From: CAWDPQ01 sp049642465 | GTDB lineage: Bacteria > Acidobacteriota > Vicinamibacteria > Vicinamibacterales > 2-12-FULL-66-21 | Reading direction: 5' to 3' | Assembly: GCA_049642465.1 (NCBI GenBank) | Contig: JBAROV010000148.1 | Span: 1-64,000, forward strand | DNA length: 64,000 nucleotides | Shown: piece after piece, positions 50,985-61,563 of the stretch | Layout of the letters: the number at the start of each line of letters is the position of its first letter | Position numbering within the stretch: the stretch's first letter is position 1 | Program-made: the position numbers and the translations under genes | Notes under the pieces: model-generated | Told to the model about the DNA's origin: nothing | The model's database searches: none | Seen by the model: the letters and a program-made list of their open reading frames with translations, nothing else

Positions 50985-52877
50985 ATGGCTTCGACTGACC
51001 TCGCGGTTCAGGAGGCCGCCATGCCGCCAGCCTCCAGCCGCATCGTGAACGATCTCAGCATCCAGGTTGCCACGGTGAACGGATCCGGCAGCCAAACGGC
51101 GAACCTCGTCCTCCTGCGCTCGATTTTCCAGATGGGCGTGCCAGTCTCCGGCAAGAACATGTTCCCCTCGAACATTGCAGGGCTGCCGACCTGGTACACG
51201 GTTCGCGCCAACCGGCACGGATACGGCGCGCGCAAGAAGGAAGTCGACTTCCTCGTGGCAATGAATCCGGAAACGGCGAAAGAAGACGTACTGACGCTCG
51301 ATCCTGGTTCGGCGGTGCTCTACGACGAGCCGCTCAAGCTCGACGCGCTTCGATCGGATCTGGTCTTCTATCCCGTTCCCTTTGACAAGATCGTCGCCGA
51401 AGTCTGCAAGGACGCGAAGCTGCGCCGCCTCGTCAAGAACATGATTTACGACGGCGTGCTCTCGCAGCTCCTCAACATCGACATGGAGCAGATGGCGCAC
51501 GCCCTTCGCCGGCAGCTCGGGAAAAAGCTCAAGGCGGTCGAACTGAACCTCGGTGCGCTGCAGGCGGGCGCCAAGTTCGCCGAGGAACATCTCGTCAAGC
51601 GCGATCCGTTCTGGATCGAGCCGATGGACAAAACGCGCGGCATGATTCTGGTGGAAGGCAATGCCGCGGCAGCGCTCGGCTGCATGATGGCCGGCGTCAC
51701 CGTCATTGCCTGGTATCCAATTACCCCATCGTCTTCGTTGCCGGAAACGCTCATCGGTTATCTGAAGAAGTACCGGCACGATCCGTCAACGGGTAAGGCG
51801 ACCTACGCCATCGTGCAAGCGGAGGACGAGATTGCGGCGATCGGGATGGTGCTCGGAGCAGGATGGGCGGGCGCCCGCGCAATGACGTCCACTTCGGGGC
51901 CAGGGATCTCGCTGATGGGCGAGTTCGCCGGCCTGGCGTATTACGCGGAACTTCCGGGCGTCGTGTTTGACATTCAGCGGGTCGGCCCTTCCACGGGTCT
52001 CCCGACCCGAACGGCGCAGAGCGATCTCCTCAGCCTGGCGCTGCTGTCGCACGGCGATACGAAGCATGTGATGCTCATTCCCGGAACCGTGGAAGAGTGC
52101 TACACGATGTCGATGGACGCGTTCGACATCGCCGAGCGTCTCCAGACGCTGGTGTTCGTCATGAGCGATCTCGATCTCGGGATGAACACGTGGATGTCGA
52201 AGACGTTCCAGTACCCGGAGCGTCCGCTCGATCGAGGAAAACTCCTCGACCAGCAGACGCTGGCACGCATCGGTGAGTGGGGACGCTATAAAGATGTGGA
52301 CGGCGATGGTATTCCGTACCGCACCATCCCTGGCACCAAGATGCCGGCGTACTTCACGCGAGGCTCCGGCCATAACGAAAAGGGTCAGTACAGCGAGCGG
52401 CCGGACGATTACGTGCACAACATGGACCGGCTCGCGCGGAAGTTCGAAACCGCCCGGACGTTGATGCCGAAGCCGGAAGTCGATCCTGTGGCGGGCGCAG
52501 CCATTGGCATCATTGGCTACGGGACCAGCCACCCGGCGATCCTCGAGAGCCGCGACCAGCTGACGCAGGAAAACGATGTGCGCGCGAGTTATCTCCGGCT
52601 CCGCGCTTATCCGTTCACCTCGGAACTCACGGAATTCATCGACACGCATCAGCGCGTCTACGTCGTCGAACAGAACCGCGACGCGCAGATGCTCGGGTTG
52701 ATGCGTCTCGAGCTGGATCCGGGACAGATCGCTAAGCTGCGAAGCGTTCGGCATTACAGCGGTTTGCCGATCGACGCACGCTCCGTGACTGAGGAGATTC
52801 TCATACAGGAAGGTTTGAAGCGCCGTCAGGCAGAGAAAGAGCCTGTAACACCGGCGCTGGCTACAGGAGGGGAGTAG
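50985..52877 (+). CDS. korA: 2-oxoglutarate:ferredoxin oxidoreductase, fused gamma-alpha subunit
   Basis: 630 aa. The N-terminal part (about 25-195) is the gamma domain (VATVNGSGSQTANLVLLRSI, GLPTWYTVRANRHGYGARKK); about 215-600 is the alpha/transketolase-like part (LVEGNAAAALGCMMAGVTVI, WYPITPSSSLPETL, VQAEDEIAAIGMVLGAGWAG, SGPGISLMGEF, YVVEQNRDAQMLGLMRLEL). With KorB it decarboxylates 2-oxoglutarate to succinyl-CoA with ferredoxin, using TPP and an Fe-S cluster. Its location after icd, mdh and sucCD fixes 2-oxoglutarate as the likely substrate; other 2-oxoacids are possible. Confidence 0.92.
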   Translation: MASTDLAVQEAAMPPASSRIVNDLSIQVATVNGSGSQTANLVLLRSIFQMGVPVSGKNMFPSNIAGLPTWYTVRANRHGYGARKKEVDFLVAMNPETAKEDVLTLDPGSAVLYDEPLKLDALRSDLVFYPVPFDKIVAEVCKDAKLRRLVKNMIYDGVLSQLLNIDMEQMAHALRRQLGKKLKAVELNLGALQAGAKFAEEHLVKRDPFWIEPMDKTRGMILVEGNAAAALGCMMAGVTVIAWYPITPSSSLPETLIGYLKKYRHDPSTGKATYAIVQAEDEIAAIGMVLGAGWAGARAMTSTSGPGISLMGEFAGLAYYAELPGVVFDIQRVGPSTGLPTRTAQSDLLSLALLSHGDTKHVMLIPGTVEECYTMSMDAFDIAERLQTLVFVMSDLDLGMNTWMSKTFQYPERPLDRGKLLDQQTLARIGEWGRYKDVDGDGIPYRTIPGTKMPAYFTRGSGHNEKGQYSERPDDYVHNMDRLARKFETARTLMPKPEVDPVAGAAIGIIGYGTSHPAILESRDQLTQENDVRASYLRLRAYPFTSELTEFIDTHQRVYVVEQNRDAQMLGLMRLELDPGQIAKLRSVRHYSGLPIDARSVTEEILIQEGLKRRQAEKEPVTPALATGGE

Positions 52878-52896
52878 CGCCCCCAACACCAATAAA

Positions 52897-53943
52897 ATGA
52901 CGACCACCACTACGTCCGAACCCGGCAGGAAGCGCAACCGCATCGGACTCGAAGTGCAGCCGTATCGCGGCGGCAAGACGACGCTCTGCGCCGGCTGCGG
53001 ACATAACGCCATCTCCGAACGCATCATCGATGCGTTTTTCGAGATGGGGATCGAGCCCACGCAGGTGATGAAACTCTCGGGGATCGGGTGCTCGAGCAAG
53101 AGCCCCGCGTATTTCCTGGGTTCCGCGCACGGATTCAACAGCGTCCATGGACGAATGCCGTCGGTTGGAACGGGAGCCCTGCTGGCGAACCGCACGCTAA
53201 TGGCGATTGGAGTGAGCGGCGATGGAGATACAGGCGCCATCGGCATTGGCCAATTCGTCCATCTGATGCGGCGCAACCTGCCGATCATCTACATCATCGA
53301 AGACAACGGCTGCTATGGGCTGACGAAGGGACAGTTTTCGCCGACTGCAGACGTCGGATCGACGCTGAAAACGGGGACACCCAATCAGCTGCCGCCGATC
53401 GATACCTGCCAGATGGCGATTCAACTCGGCGCTTCGTTTGTCGCGCGGTCCTTTTCCGGTGACAAAAAGCAGCTGCTGTCGATCTTGAAGGCAGCGTTGA
53501 GCCACCGCGGGACCGCCATGATTGATGTCCTGTCCCCCTGCGTCACGTTCAACGATCACGAGGGATCCACGAAAAGCTACGCCTACGCCAAAGATCACGA
53601 TGATCCGGTCGGCGAAGTGAGCTTCGTTCCGTTTTTCGAGGACATCACCATCGAGTACGAGCCGGGAACCACGACGGAAGTGAAGATGCACGATGGCTCG
53701 CGCCTGTACTTGAAGAAGGTGGAGGAGCACTACAACCCGAGGGACAAGCTCTCGGCAGTGAGATTGCTGCACGAAACCGCCGAGCGCGGCGAGTTTGCTA
53801 CCGGCATCCTCTACGTGGAACCCGACAAGGACGATTTTCTGACGATGTTGAATCTGGTGGATGAGCCACTCGCGACCCTCCCGCTGGAACGAGTGCGGCC
53901 GGGTCGCGAGGTGCTGGCCGAAGTGATGGAAGGCCTTCGGTAA
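52897..53943 (+). CDS. korB: 2-oxoglutarate:ferredoxin oxidoreductase beta subunit
   Basis: 348 aa, the TPP-binding subunit. Seen: TLCAGCGHNAISERIIDAFF, GIGCSSKSPAYFLGSAHGFN, HGRMPSVGTGALLANRTLMA, GVSGDGDTGAIGIGQFVHLM (TPP GDG motif), YIIEDNGCYGLTKGQFSPT and DVLSPCVTFNDHEGSTKSY. Cysteines in CAGC, CSSK and SPCV suit the 4Fe-4S ligands. It forms a unit with korA, 19 nt apart. Confidence 0.95.
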   Translation: MTTTTTSEPGRKRNRIGLEVQPYRGGKTTLCAGCGHNAISERIIDAFFEMGIEPTQVMKLSGIGCSSKSPAYFLGSAHGFNSVHGRMPSVGTGALLANRTLMAIGVSGDGDTGAIGIGQFVHLMRRNLPIIYIIEDNGCYGLTKGQFSPTADVGSTLKTGTPNQLPPIDTCQMAIQLGASFVARSFSGDKKQLLSILKAALSHRGTAMIDVLSPCVTFNDHEGSTKSYAYAKDHDDPVGEVSFVPFFEDITIEYEPGTTTEVKMHDGSRLYLKKVEEHYNPRDKLSAVRLLHETAERGEFATGILYVEPDKDDFLTMLNLVDEPLATLPLERVRPGREVLAEVMEGLR

Positions 53944-53952
53944 CCTTACCGA

Positions 53953-54639
53953 TCAGGCGTTGAGACCCGCGCGGCGGAACCGTCTGACGGCGCCAGCCAT
54001 TCCCAGTCCAACCAGCAAGATGGTTCCCGGTTCCGGGACCGGCTCTGTCGCGGAGAAGTCGTACCGCACTGAGTCGATATGCCACGCGTTGGGGTAAAGA
54101 GGCCCGTAGGGCGAAAGGTTCACGGTGGTGGTGCCCCCGCCGAACAGCGTGTGCATGCCGCCGATGGGTAACGGGAGGGTGAAGCCACTTCCGTTCCTCG
54201 TCGGTGAGGGAGGGATGAGCAGGAAAGGCGCGGTCACCAGGGCCGAAGGAGCCAGTGCCGGGGCGATAAACGATCCGGCAAACTCGACCGATGCGCCAGC
54301 GCCGCCCATGGTGGAGTTCAACGGATAGGTTTCGCCCTGGAAGCTGAGGGATCCCGTGAGATCCCCGCCGGACCAGAGCGCTTTCAGGTCGACCAGGGTG
54401 CCGGGAGTGCACTCGGGCACCGAGCATTGTTGCCAGGGGTTGAAAATGCCGCCAACGACGTCCACCCGCGAGCTGAGTGAGAAGCCCTGCTCGCCGACGA
54501 GCTCAATCGTCCCACTCAAACCGGTCATCAGCAGGTAGCCGCCAGTGACGCGAATAGGCTCCGCCACCACGGTGGTTGGTATCGCAACCATCGCAAGCAG
54601 CATCGACAGACGGGGCGCTTCACGTATGATCTTGTTCAC
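53953..54639 (-). CDS. PEP-CTERM sorting-domain protein
   Basis: 228 aa with a signal peptide (LSMLLAMVAIPTTVVA), a beta-rich body with Cys pair CSVPEC, and a C-terminal PEP-CTERM tag: PVPEPGTILLVGLGMAGAV, then RRFRRAG. Such proteins are processed by exosortase and go to the surface or matrix; no exosortase gene is in the window. The GTG at 54639 is chosen because AGGAGG stands 8 nt upstream; longer open sequence upstream has no RBS. Converges on korB. Confidence 0.85.
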   Translation of the reverse strand: MNKIIREAPRLSMLLAMVAIPTTVVAEPIRVTGGYLLMTGLSGTIELVGEQGFSLSSRVDVVGGIFNPWQQCSVPECTPGTLVDLKALWSGGDLTGSLSFQGETYPLNSTMGGAGASVEFAGSFIAPALAPSALVTAPFLLIPPSPTRNGSGFTLPLPIGGMHTLFGGGTTTVNLSPYGPLYPNAWHIDSVRYDFSATEPVPEPGTILLVGLGMAGAVRRFRRAGLNA

Positions 54640-54757
54640 CGGATCAACCTCCTGTGGTACCCCATCACCCAGAACAGGCAATGAATGGCCCAAAGTGGGA
54701 CCTTCTTCTTGTACGTGACCGCTCCAGGCGTGAGCTGAGTCTTCCGGAGCAATGACA

Positions 54758-56833
54758 ATGCCGATTCGTGCCGTCCTCAACGCGAGCTTCGTCTGCACAA
54801 CCATTGTGCTGACTGCAGTGTCAGCATCAGCTCAGCAGGGGAAGCGCCCGCTGAGCGCTGACGACATCTACAACCTCCGCGAAGTTCGCGACCCCCAGCG
54901 ATCGCCGGATGGACGATGGGTCGCGTACACGGTCGCCCGGGCGATCAAGGACACGGACAAGAACGACACGGATGTGTGGATGGTCAGCTGGGACGGCAAG
55001 GATCAGATTCAGGTGACCTCAACGCCTGAATCCGAATCGAGTCCCCGATGGAGTCCCGACGGCAAATACCTGTCGTTCCTGTCCTCGCGTCAGGGCGCCA
55101 AGCGTGCTCAGGTCTGGCTGTTGAACCGGGCAGGCGGCGAAGCGGTCAAGCTCACCGATGTCAAAGGCAGCGTCTCTGATTACGCGTGGTCTCCTGATTC
55201 CCGTCAGCTCGCGCTCGTCGTGAAAGATCCCGATCCGCGCGATCCCGAAGAAGAGAAAGAGGCGGAAAAGCGGCCCGATGGAACGACGAAGACGCCCAAG
55301 CCGATCGTGATCGACCGGTATGCGTTCAAACGGGATGGTGACGGATATCTTCGCGGCGAGCGCACACATCTCTATCTCTTTGACCTCACCGCGAAAAAGG
55401 CGGAGCTACTGACGCCAGGCACATTCAACGAAGAAGCGCCGACATGGTCACCCGACGGCAAACGCATCGCCTTCATGCGCCGCCATGGGCAGGGAGACAT
55501 TGACCGGGCACCAAATCGCGACTTGTTCGTCATGGAAGCGTGCACGTGTGCGAGTCCACAGCAGCTGACGTTCACCACGGCCGAAGAAGTGGGCCGCCCG
55601 GAGTGGAGTCCCGACGGCAAATCAATCGCGTATCTGCTCGGCGACGAGCTGAAGTGGTCGGCGTACGACCAGGCCCAGTTGATGGTCATCCCATCCGGCG
55701 GTGGAACGGCAAAACCGCTCACGCCCTCGCTCGACCGGCCTGTCTCATCACCGGTCTGGGCCCGCGACGGAGCCGCGGTCGCGTTTGTTGTCGTGGACGA
55801 TCGGGCGCAGCACGTCGCGAAGGTTCCCCTCGCCGGCAGCCGGGTGCAGAAGATCGTCGAGGGTCCGCAAGTGATCGATCGCTTGTCGGCGGGGCCAGAC
55901 GAGGCGTTTGCGGTGCTGGCGTCAACGGCGACGAGCACGCCGGAAGTCCACGCGCTCGAAAATGGCCAGCTCCGCAAGCTGACCCATCAGAATGACGGCT
56001 GGCTCGAGGGTCGCTTGCTCGGCACCACCGAAGCGTTCACGTCCATCAGCAAGGACGGCACGGAAGTCCACGGATTGATCGTCAAGCCCCCGACCTTTCA
56101 GTCCGGCCGCCGGTATCCGACGCTGCTGCGGATTCATGGAGGTCCGAACGGTCAGGATGCGCATTCGTTCAGCTTCGAGCGCGAGCTGTTTGCCGCGAAT
56201 GGTTACGTCGTTGTGGCGGTGAATTACCGCGGCAGCAACGGGCGCGGCAGCGCCTATCAGAAAGCGATCTACGCCGACTGGGGCAACAAGGAAGTGATCG
56301 ACTTGCTTGGCGCCATGGATCACGTCGTGAAGATCGGCATCGCCGATGCAAATCGGCTCGGAATTGGCGGCTGGAGCTACGGCGGCATCCTCACCAACTA
56401 CACGATTGCGACGGATGGCCGCTTCAAGGCCGCGATCAGCGGGGCGGGCAGCTCGAATCAAATCTCAATGTACGGCACGGACCAGTACATCACGCAGTAC
56501 GAGACGGAGCTGGGACCGCCCTGGAAGAATCAGGACGTCTGGGTCAAGGTGTCGTATCCGTTCTTCCACGCCGACCGGATCAAGACACCCACGCTTTTCA
56601 TGTGCGGAGAAAAGGATTTCAACGTGCCGCTGCTCGGAAGCGAACAGATGTACCAGGCGCTCAAGAGCCTGAACGTCGACAGCGAGCTCGTGATCTATCC
56701 GAACCAGTATCACGGAATCACGACGCCGAGCTACAAGAAGGATCGGCTGGAGCGCTACGTCGCGTGGTACGACAAGTACCTGAAGAAGGATGCGGCATCG
56801 AAAACTGAGAGTCCGGGCCGCCAGCAAGACTAG
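54758..56833 (+). CDS. Secreted S9-family prolyl oligopeptidase-like peptidase
   Basis: 691 aa. A signal peptide (VLNASFVCTTIVLTAVSASA), a beta-propeller of WD40-like/TolB repeats (SSPRWSPDGKYLSFLSSRQG, EEAPTWSPDGKRIAFMRRHG, GRPEWSPDGKSIAYLLGDEL) and a C-terminal alpha/beta hydrolase (about 425-680) with HGGPNGQDAHSF, the nucleophile Ser in IGGWSYGGILTNY, Asp in CGEKDFNVPLL and His in NQYHGI. It resembles dipeptidyl or acylaminoacyl peptidases. The ATG at 54758 has GGAG 8 nt upstream; the ATG at 54752 is too close. Confidence 0.93.
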   Translation: MPIRAVLNASFVCTTIVLTAVSASAQQGKRPLSADDIYNLREVRDPQRSPDGRWVAYTVARAIKDTDKNDTDVWMVSWDGKDQIQVTSTPESESSPRWSPDGKYLSFLSSRQGAKRAQVWLLNRAGGEAVKLTDVKGSVSDYAWSPDSRQLALVVKDPDPRDPEEEKEAEKRPDGTTKTPKPIVIDRYAFKRDGDGYLRGERTHLYLFDLTAKKAELLTPGTFNEEAPTWSPDGKRIAFMRRHGQGDIDRAPNRDLFVMEACTCASPQQLTFTTAEEVGRPEWSPDGKSIAYLLGDELKWSAYDQAQLMVIPSGGGTAKPLTPSLDRPVSSPVWARDGAAVAFVVVDDRAQHVAKVPLAGSRVQKIVEGPQVIDRLSAGPDEAFAVLASTATSTPEVHALENGQLRKLTHQNDGWLEGRLLGTTEAFTSISKDGTEVHGLIVKPPTFQSGRRYPTLLRIHGGPNGQDAHSFSFERELFAANGYVVVAVNYRGSNGRGSAYQKAIYADWGNKEVIDLLGAMDHVVKIGIADANRLGIGGWSYGGILTNYTIATDGRFKAAISGAGSSNQISMYGTDQYITQYETELGPPWKNQDVWVKVSYPFFHADRIKTPTLFMCGEKDFNVPLLGSEQMYQALKSLNVDSELVIYPNQYHGITTPSYKKDRLERYVAWYDKYLKKDAASKTESPGRQQD

Positions 56834-57060
56834 CCTTCGGTCTTGTCCACGTTGGCCCCGATGACATCCTGCGCAATGGCCGTCGGGTCGTCTGGAAGCC
56901 CTTCCTCGTCCAGCGCCGGTGCGTTCGGATTGCCCTGTTGCGGCGAGTCGGACGGGCGATCCCCTTCGACCGCGCCGATGTGCTCGTCGCTGTCCGCGCG
57001 CTCGTGACCTTGCATGTTATTCATGCACTCCTCTTCCGGCGTGTTCGATTTGGCAGACAT
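56830..57060 (-). CDS. Small acidic protein (76 aa)
   Basis: Begins MSAKSNTPEEECMNNMQGHE and is rich in Asp, Glu, Gly and Pro, probably disordered (DEEGLPDDPTAIAQDVIGAN). AGGTGA 6 nt before the ATG supports 57060. It is divergent from ndk, sharing only 16 nt between starts, and its stop overlaps the S9 peptidase stop by 4 nt. Not recognised as a known family. Confidence 0.65.
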   Translation of the reverse strand: MSAKSNTPEEECMNNMQGHERADSDEHIGAVEGDRPSDSPQQGNPNAPALDEEGLPDDPTAIAQDVIGANVDKTEG

Positions 57061-57076
57061 ATAATTCACCTGATAT

Positions 57077-57493
57077 ATGGAACGTACACTCGCTATCATC
57101 AAACCGGACGCCGTCGCCTCGCGCGCCGCCGGACGCATCATTCAGCGCATCGAAGAGGCCGGATTCCAGATTCGTGCCATGAGGATGCTGAATCTGTCCG
57201 CTCGCGAAGCGGAAGGGTTTTATGCCGTCCACCGCGAGCGCCCCTTTTTCGGCAGTCTGACGAGATTCATGTCGTCAGGTCCGGTGATCGTCCTCGCGCT
57301 CGAAGCGGAGGATGCGATCAGGAAATGGAGGACCCTCATGGGCGCCACCGATCCCGCAAAGGCTGATCCCGGAACGCTCCGGAAAGAGTTCGGTCGCTCG
57401 ATCGAGCACAACGCCACCCATGGTTCTGATGCGCCCGACACAGCGGCCTTCGAGCTGGGCTACTTTTTTCGCGGTGTAGAACTGACGCGGTAA
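57077..57493 (+). CDS. ndk: Nucleoside diphosphate kinase
   Basis: 138 aa. Seen: ERTLAIIKPDAVASRAAGRI, FYAVHRERPFFGSLTRFMSS, RKWRTLMGATDPAKADPGTL, and the active-site His in IEHNATHGSDAPDTAAFEL. It balances NTP pools. A TATAAT at 57060-57065 leaves only 11 nt to the ATG, with no SD, so the mRNA may be nearly leaderless. Confidence 0.97.
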   Translation: MERTLAIIKPDAVASRAAGRIIQRIEEAGFQIRAMRMLNLSAREAEGFYAVHRERPFFGSLTRFMSSGPVIVLALEAEDAIRKWRTLMGATDPAKADPGTLRKEFGRSIEHNATHGSDAPDTAAFELGYFFRGVELTR

Positions 57494-57496
57494 GTC

Positions 57497-57691
57497 GTGG
57501 GTAAACTGCTGGTCATCATCGGCGTGATTGTGGCGGGCGTGGGACTCCTCGTCATGATGGGCGTGCCGATTGGCCGGCTGCCCGGCGATTTCACGGTTCG
57601 GCGCGGGAACACGACTTTCTACTTTCCGCTGGCCACGTCCATTCTGGCCAGCATCCTTCTCACGCTGCTGCTCACGCTTTTCAGGCGCTGA
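57497..57691 (+). CDS. DUF2905 membrane protein (64 aa)
   Basis: Two TM helices (LLVIIGVIVAGVGLLVMMG; ATSILASILLTLLLTLF) flank the family signature GRLPGDFTVRRGNTTFYFPL. GTG start 3 nt after ndk, so co-transcribed. DUF2905 proteins are widespread and of unknown function. Confidence 0.9.
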   Translation: MGKLLVIIGVIVAGVGLLVMMGVPIGRLPGDFTVRRGNTTFYFPLATSILASILLTLLLTLFRR

Positions 57692-57713
57692 GCGCTTTTT
57701 CAGTCGAGGACCG

Positions 57714-58268
57714 ATGGCCATCAAGTCCGACAAGTGGATCAAGCGCATGGCGCGCGAGCACAAGATGATCGAGCCGTTCGAGGAGCGGCAGGTGCGCGCT
57801 GGTGTGGTCTCCTACGGATTGTCGTCCTACGGGTACGACATTCGCGTTGCCGACGAATTCAAAATATTCACGAACATCAACAACACGCTGATCGATCCCA
57901 AGAATTTCGATCCTCGATCGTTCGTCGACATCAGAGCCGACACCTGCATCGTTCCACCGAACTCCTTTGCGCTCGCGCGGACGGTGGAGTATTTCCGGAT
58001 CCCCCGCGACGTTCTCACGGTCTGTCTGGGCAAATCCACCTACGCCCGCTGCGGCATCATCGTCAATGTGACGCCGTTCGAACCGGAATGGGAGGGGACG
58101 GCCACGCTCGAGATCTCCAACACGACGCCGCTGCCCGCCGTGATCTATGCGAACGAGGGGATTGCCCAGGTGCTGTTCTTCCAGAGCGACGAGCCGTGCG
58201 AGATCTCGTACGGCGACAAGAAGGGGAAGTATCTCAAACAGCAAGAGGTGACGCTGCCGAGGATTTGA
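57714..58268 (+). CDS. dcd: dCTP deaminase
   Basis: 184-aa trimeric dUTPase-fold enzyme forming dUTP from dCTP. Seen: SYGLSSYGYDIRVADEFKIF, VPPNSFALARTVEYFRIP, LGKSTYARCGIIVNVTPFEP, EWEGTATLEISNTTPLPAVI and EGIAQVLFF. The Glu of PEWEG is the catalytic residue of the family. ATG with GAGGA 3 nt upstream. Third gene of an ndk-led run on nucleotide metabolism. Confidence 0.95.
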   Translation: MAIKSDKWIKRMAREHKMIEPFEERQVRAGVVSYGLSSYGYDIRVADEFKIFTNINNTLIDPKNFDPRSFVDIRADTCIVPPNSFALARTVEYFRIPRDVLTVCLGKSTYARCGIIVNVTPFEPEWEGTATLEISNTTPLPAVIYANEGIAQVLFFQSDEPCEISYGDKKGKYLKQQEVTLPRI

Positions 58269-58298
58269 TTGGGTCTGACGCTTGTCAGACGCTGGTCG

Positions 58299-59039
58299 CT
58301 AGTCGCACGTCAGTCTCTCGATCAGGGGCAAGGCTTCTTCTGACGGCATAGCAATCGCCAGATCCGCGGCGCCTGCCGCATCCGTCGTCATCGGATTGAT
58401 TTCCGCCGTGAACGCGCCTCTGCGTCGTGCATCGTGCAGCAGGCCGGCGGCCGGATAGACGACGGATGACGTGCCGATAGACAGGAACACATCGCACGCG
58501 GTCGCGGCGGCAGCGCGTCGGAGGACGTCGGGATCCAGCGCTTCGCCGAACCAGACCACCCCGGGGCGGGCGAGGGCGCCGCAACCAGAGCAGCGGGGCG
58601 GAAGATGGGGTAGAGGAGCCCGCCGATCTTCCCATGGTTCTGCGCCGCACCCAGCGGCACAGCATAGTTCCCAAATCGAACCGTGTACGCGAATCAGCCG
58701 GGCGCCGGCGCGTTCGTGCAGGCCGTCAACGTTTTGAGTAATCAGGGTGAAGCCGTCTCTTGTGCTCCAGCGCGCGAGCACGTCGTGCGCGGCGTTCGGC
58801 TTGCACGACGCGATGAGCGATCGACGCCAGTCGTACCATTCCCATACGAGCGTCGGGTTTCGGCTGAAGGCCTCGGGTGTGGCGAGATCTTCCGGGCGAT
58901 ACGTGCGCCAGAGGCCACCCGCGCCGCGGAAGGTCGGGACGCCGCTCGCTGTGGACACGCCGGCGCCCGTGATGGCGGTCACGGACCGTGCGCCCCGGAT
59001 CCTTTCGGCCAGGATTTCGAGGTTTAGAATTGCTGTCAT
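58299..59039 (-). CDS. cobB: NAD-dependent protein deacylase (sirtuin)
   Basis: 246 aa. Seen: VTAITGAGVSTASGVPTFRG (NAD site), ITQNVDGLHERAGA, the catalytic His in RVHGSIWEL, four zinc Cys (CCAAGCG, CSGCG), RPGVVWFGEALD and SIGTSSVVYPAAGL. WYDWRR supplies the Y-x-x-R pair of sirtuins that accept succinyl- or malonyl-lysine, so desuccinylase activity is plausible (inference). Its start codon shares two bases with the divergent gene at 59038. Confidence 0.94.
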   Translation of the reverse strand: MTAILNLEILAERIRGARSVTAITGAGVSTASGVPTFRGAGGLWRTYRPEDLATPEAFSRNPTLVWEWYDWRRSLIASCKPNAAHDVLARWSTRDGFTLITQNVDGLHERAGARLIRVHGSIWELCCAAGCGAEPWEDRRAPLPHLPPRCSGCGALARPGVVWFGEALDPDVLRRAAAATACDVFLSIGTSSVVYPAAGLLHDARRRGAFTAEINPMTTDAAGAADLAIAMPSEEALPLIERLTCD

Positions 59040-59364
59040 GAGTGACCCGCTCCTTCAGCGTATTCCAGTTGTCGGCGGGCGTGCGTACATCGAGCGTGTC
59101 CGCCGCCTTCCATCGAACGTGACCGTGGCGCTGCAGCCGGAGAAGGAGAACCGCTACTTTCTCCACGCGATTGCGGTGATGGCGAACAGCGAGAAGGTGG
59201 GCTACGTGGCTCCCGAGATCGCGCGCCGATATTTTGCGCCGTTGGTCGAACACTCCGCGGTCGTGACCTGTCCGGGCCGTCGCGCGTCGGCGATCGATGA
59301 CGAGTCGTCTGGCGTGGAGCTGCTCCTCGATTTCAGTGCCTTGTCGGTCCAACCGTTGCCTTGA
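59038..59364 (+). CDS. HIRAN-domain-like protein
   Basis: 108 aa. IPVVGGRAYIERVRRLPSNV, LQPEKENRYFLHAIAVMANS and KVGYVAPEIARRYFAPLVE follow the HIRAN layout (PENPYDPNAIAV, xxGYVPxExA). HIRAN domains bind DNA ends in helicases or act alone. ATG at 59038 overlaps the cobB start on the opposite strand. Family assignment is by pattern only. Confidence 0.65.
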   Translation: MSDPLLQRIPVVGGRAYIERVRRLPSNVTVALQPEKENRYFLHAIAVMANSEKVGYVAPEIARRYFAPLVEHSAVVTCPGRRASAIDDESSGVELLLDFSALSVQPLP

Positions 59365-59405
59365 GGTGTCTAAGGTGCGGGACTGACACTGCACGAGCAG
59401 AGGTC

Positions 59406-59819
59406 GTGAGTACCGTCACTGTCGATATCACGGACCCCGGCGTCCGGCGCCTCAGTGCGACGGATTGGGCGCTTCGTGCCGGCGTCGCGCTGTTCTTTTG
59501 CGTATTTGCCGCAGAGAAGCTGGTGGGCTCCAACTGGAACGAGCTCTTCGCGGCCATTGGCCTCGGCCAGTGGTTCCGGTATTTCACCGGGGCCGTTCAG
59601 CTTGCGGGCGCGCTCCTGCTCCTCGTGCCCCGAACCGCGCGAATCGGCGGCGCGCTCATCGCATCAACGATGCTCGGCGCCATGGTCATGCATGTAGCGG
59701 TGCTGGAGACTGGAGTTGGCGGGGCGATCATTCCAGCGGCGCTGCTGCCGCTTGTGGTTGCCGCTGCATGGAAGGGCCGCGGCGAAGTCGTAGAGGAGAG
59801 CGCATTGACGCTGCGCTGA
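59406..59819 (+). CDS. DoxX-like membrane protein
   Basis: About 137 aa with four TM helices (ALRAGVALFFCVFAAEKLVG, WFRYFTGAVQLAGALLLLVP, GALIASTMLGAMVMHVAVLE, GAIIPAALLPLVVAAAW) in the DoxX arrangement, including the F-T-G and M-x-H positions. DoxX-type proteins are linked to redox or quinone functions but mostly uncharacterised. GTG at 59406 is assumed; an upstream TTG at 59361, overlapping the HIRAN stop, would add a CxxC (CLRCG) start. Confidence 0.75.
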   Translation: MSTVTVDITDPGVRRLSATDWALRAGVALFFCVFAAEKLVGSNWNELFAAIGLGQWFRYFTGAVQLAGALLLLVPRTARIGGALIASTMLGAMVMHVAVLETGVGGAIIPAALLPLVVAAAWKGRGEVVEESALTLR

Positions 59820-59842
59820 CGCAGCTGAGCAGCGCCGTTACG

Positions 59843-59872
59843 TTGATCTTTCGCTGATCCGCGTGTTACGAT
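59843..59872 (+). promoter_or_regulatory. Sigma-70-type promoter of tRNA-fMet
   Basis: TTGATC (59843-59848), an 18-nt spacer and TACGAT (59867-59872) form a housekeeping-type promoter. The expected transcript start near 59879 is 8 nt before the mature tRNA. Confidence 0.5.
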
Positions 59873-59886
59873 CGTGTTTTCCCTGA

Positions 59887-61551
<1,665 letters not shown>

Positions 61552-61563
61552 GGCTGGCGTGCC

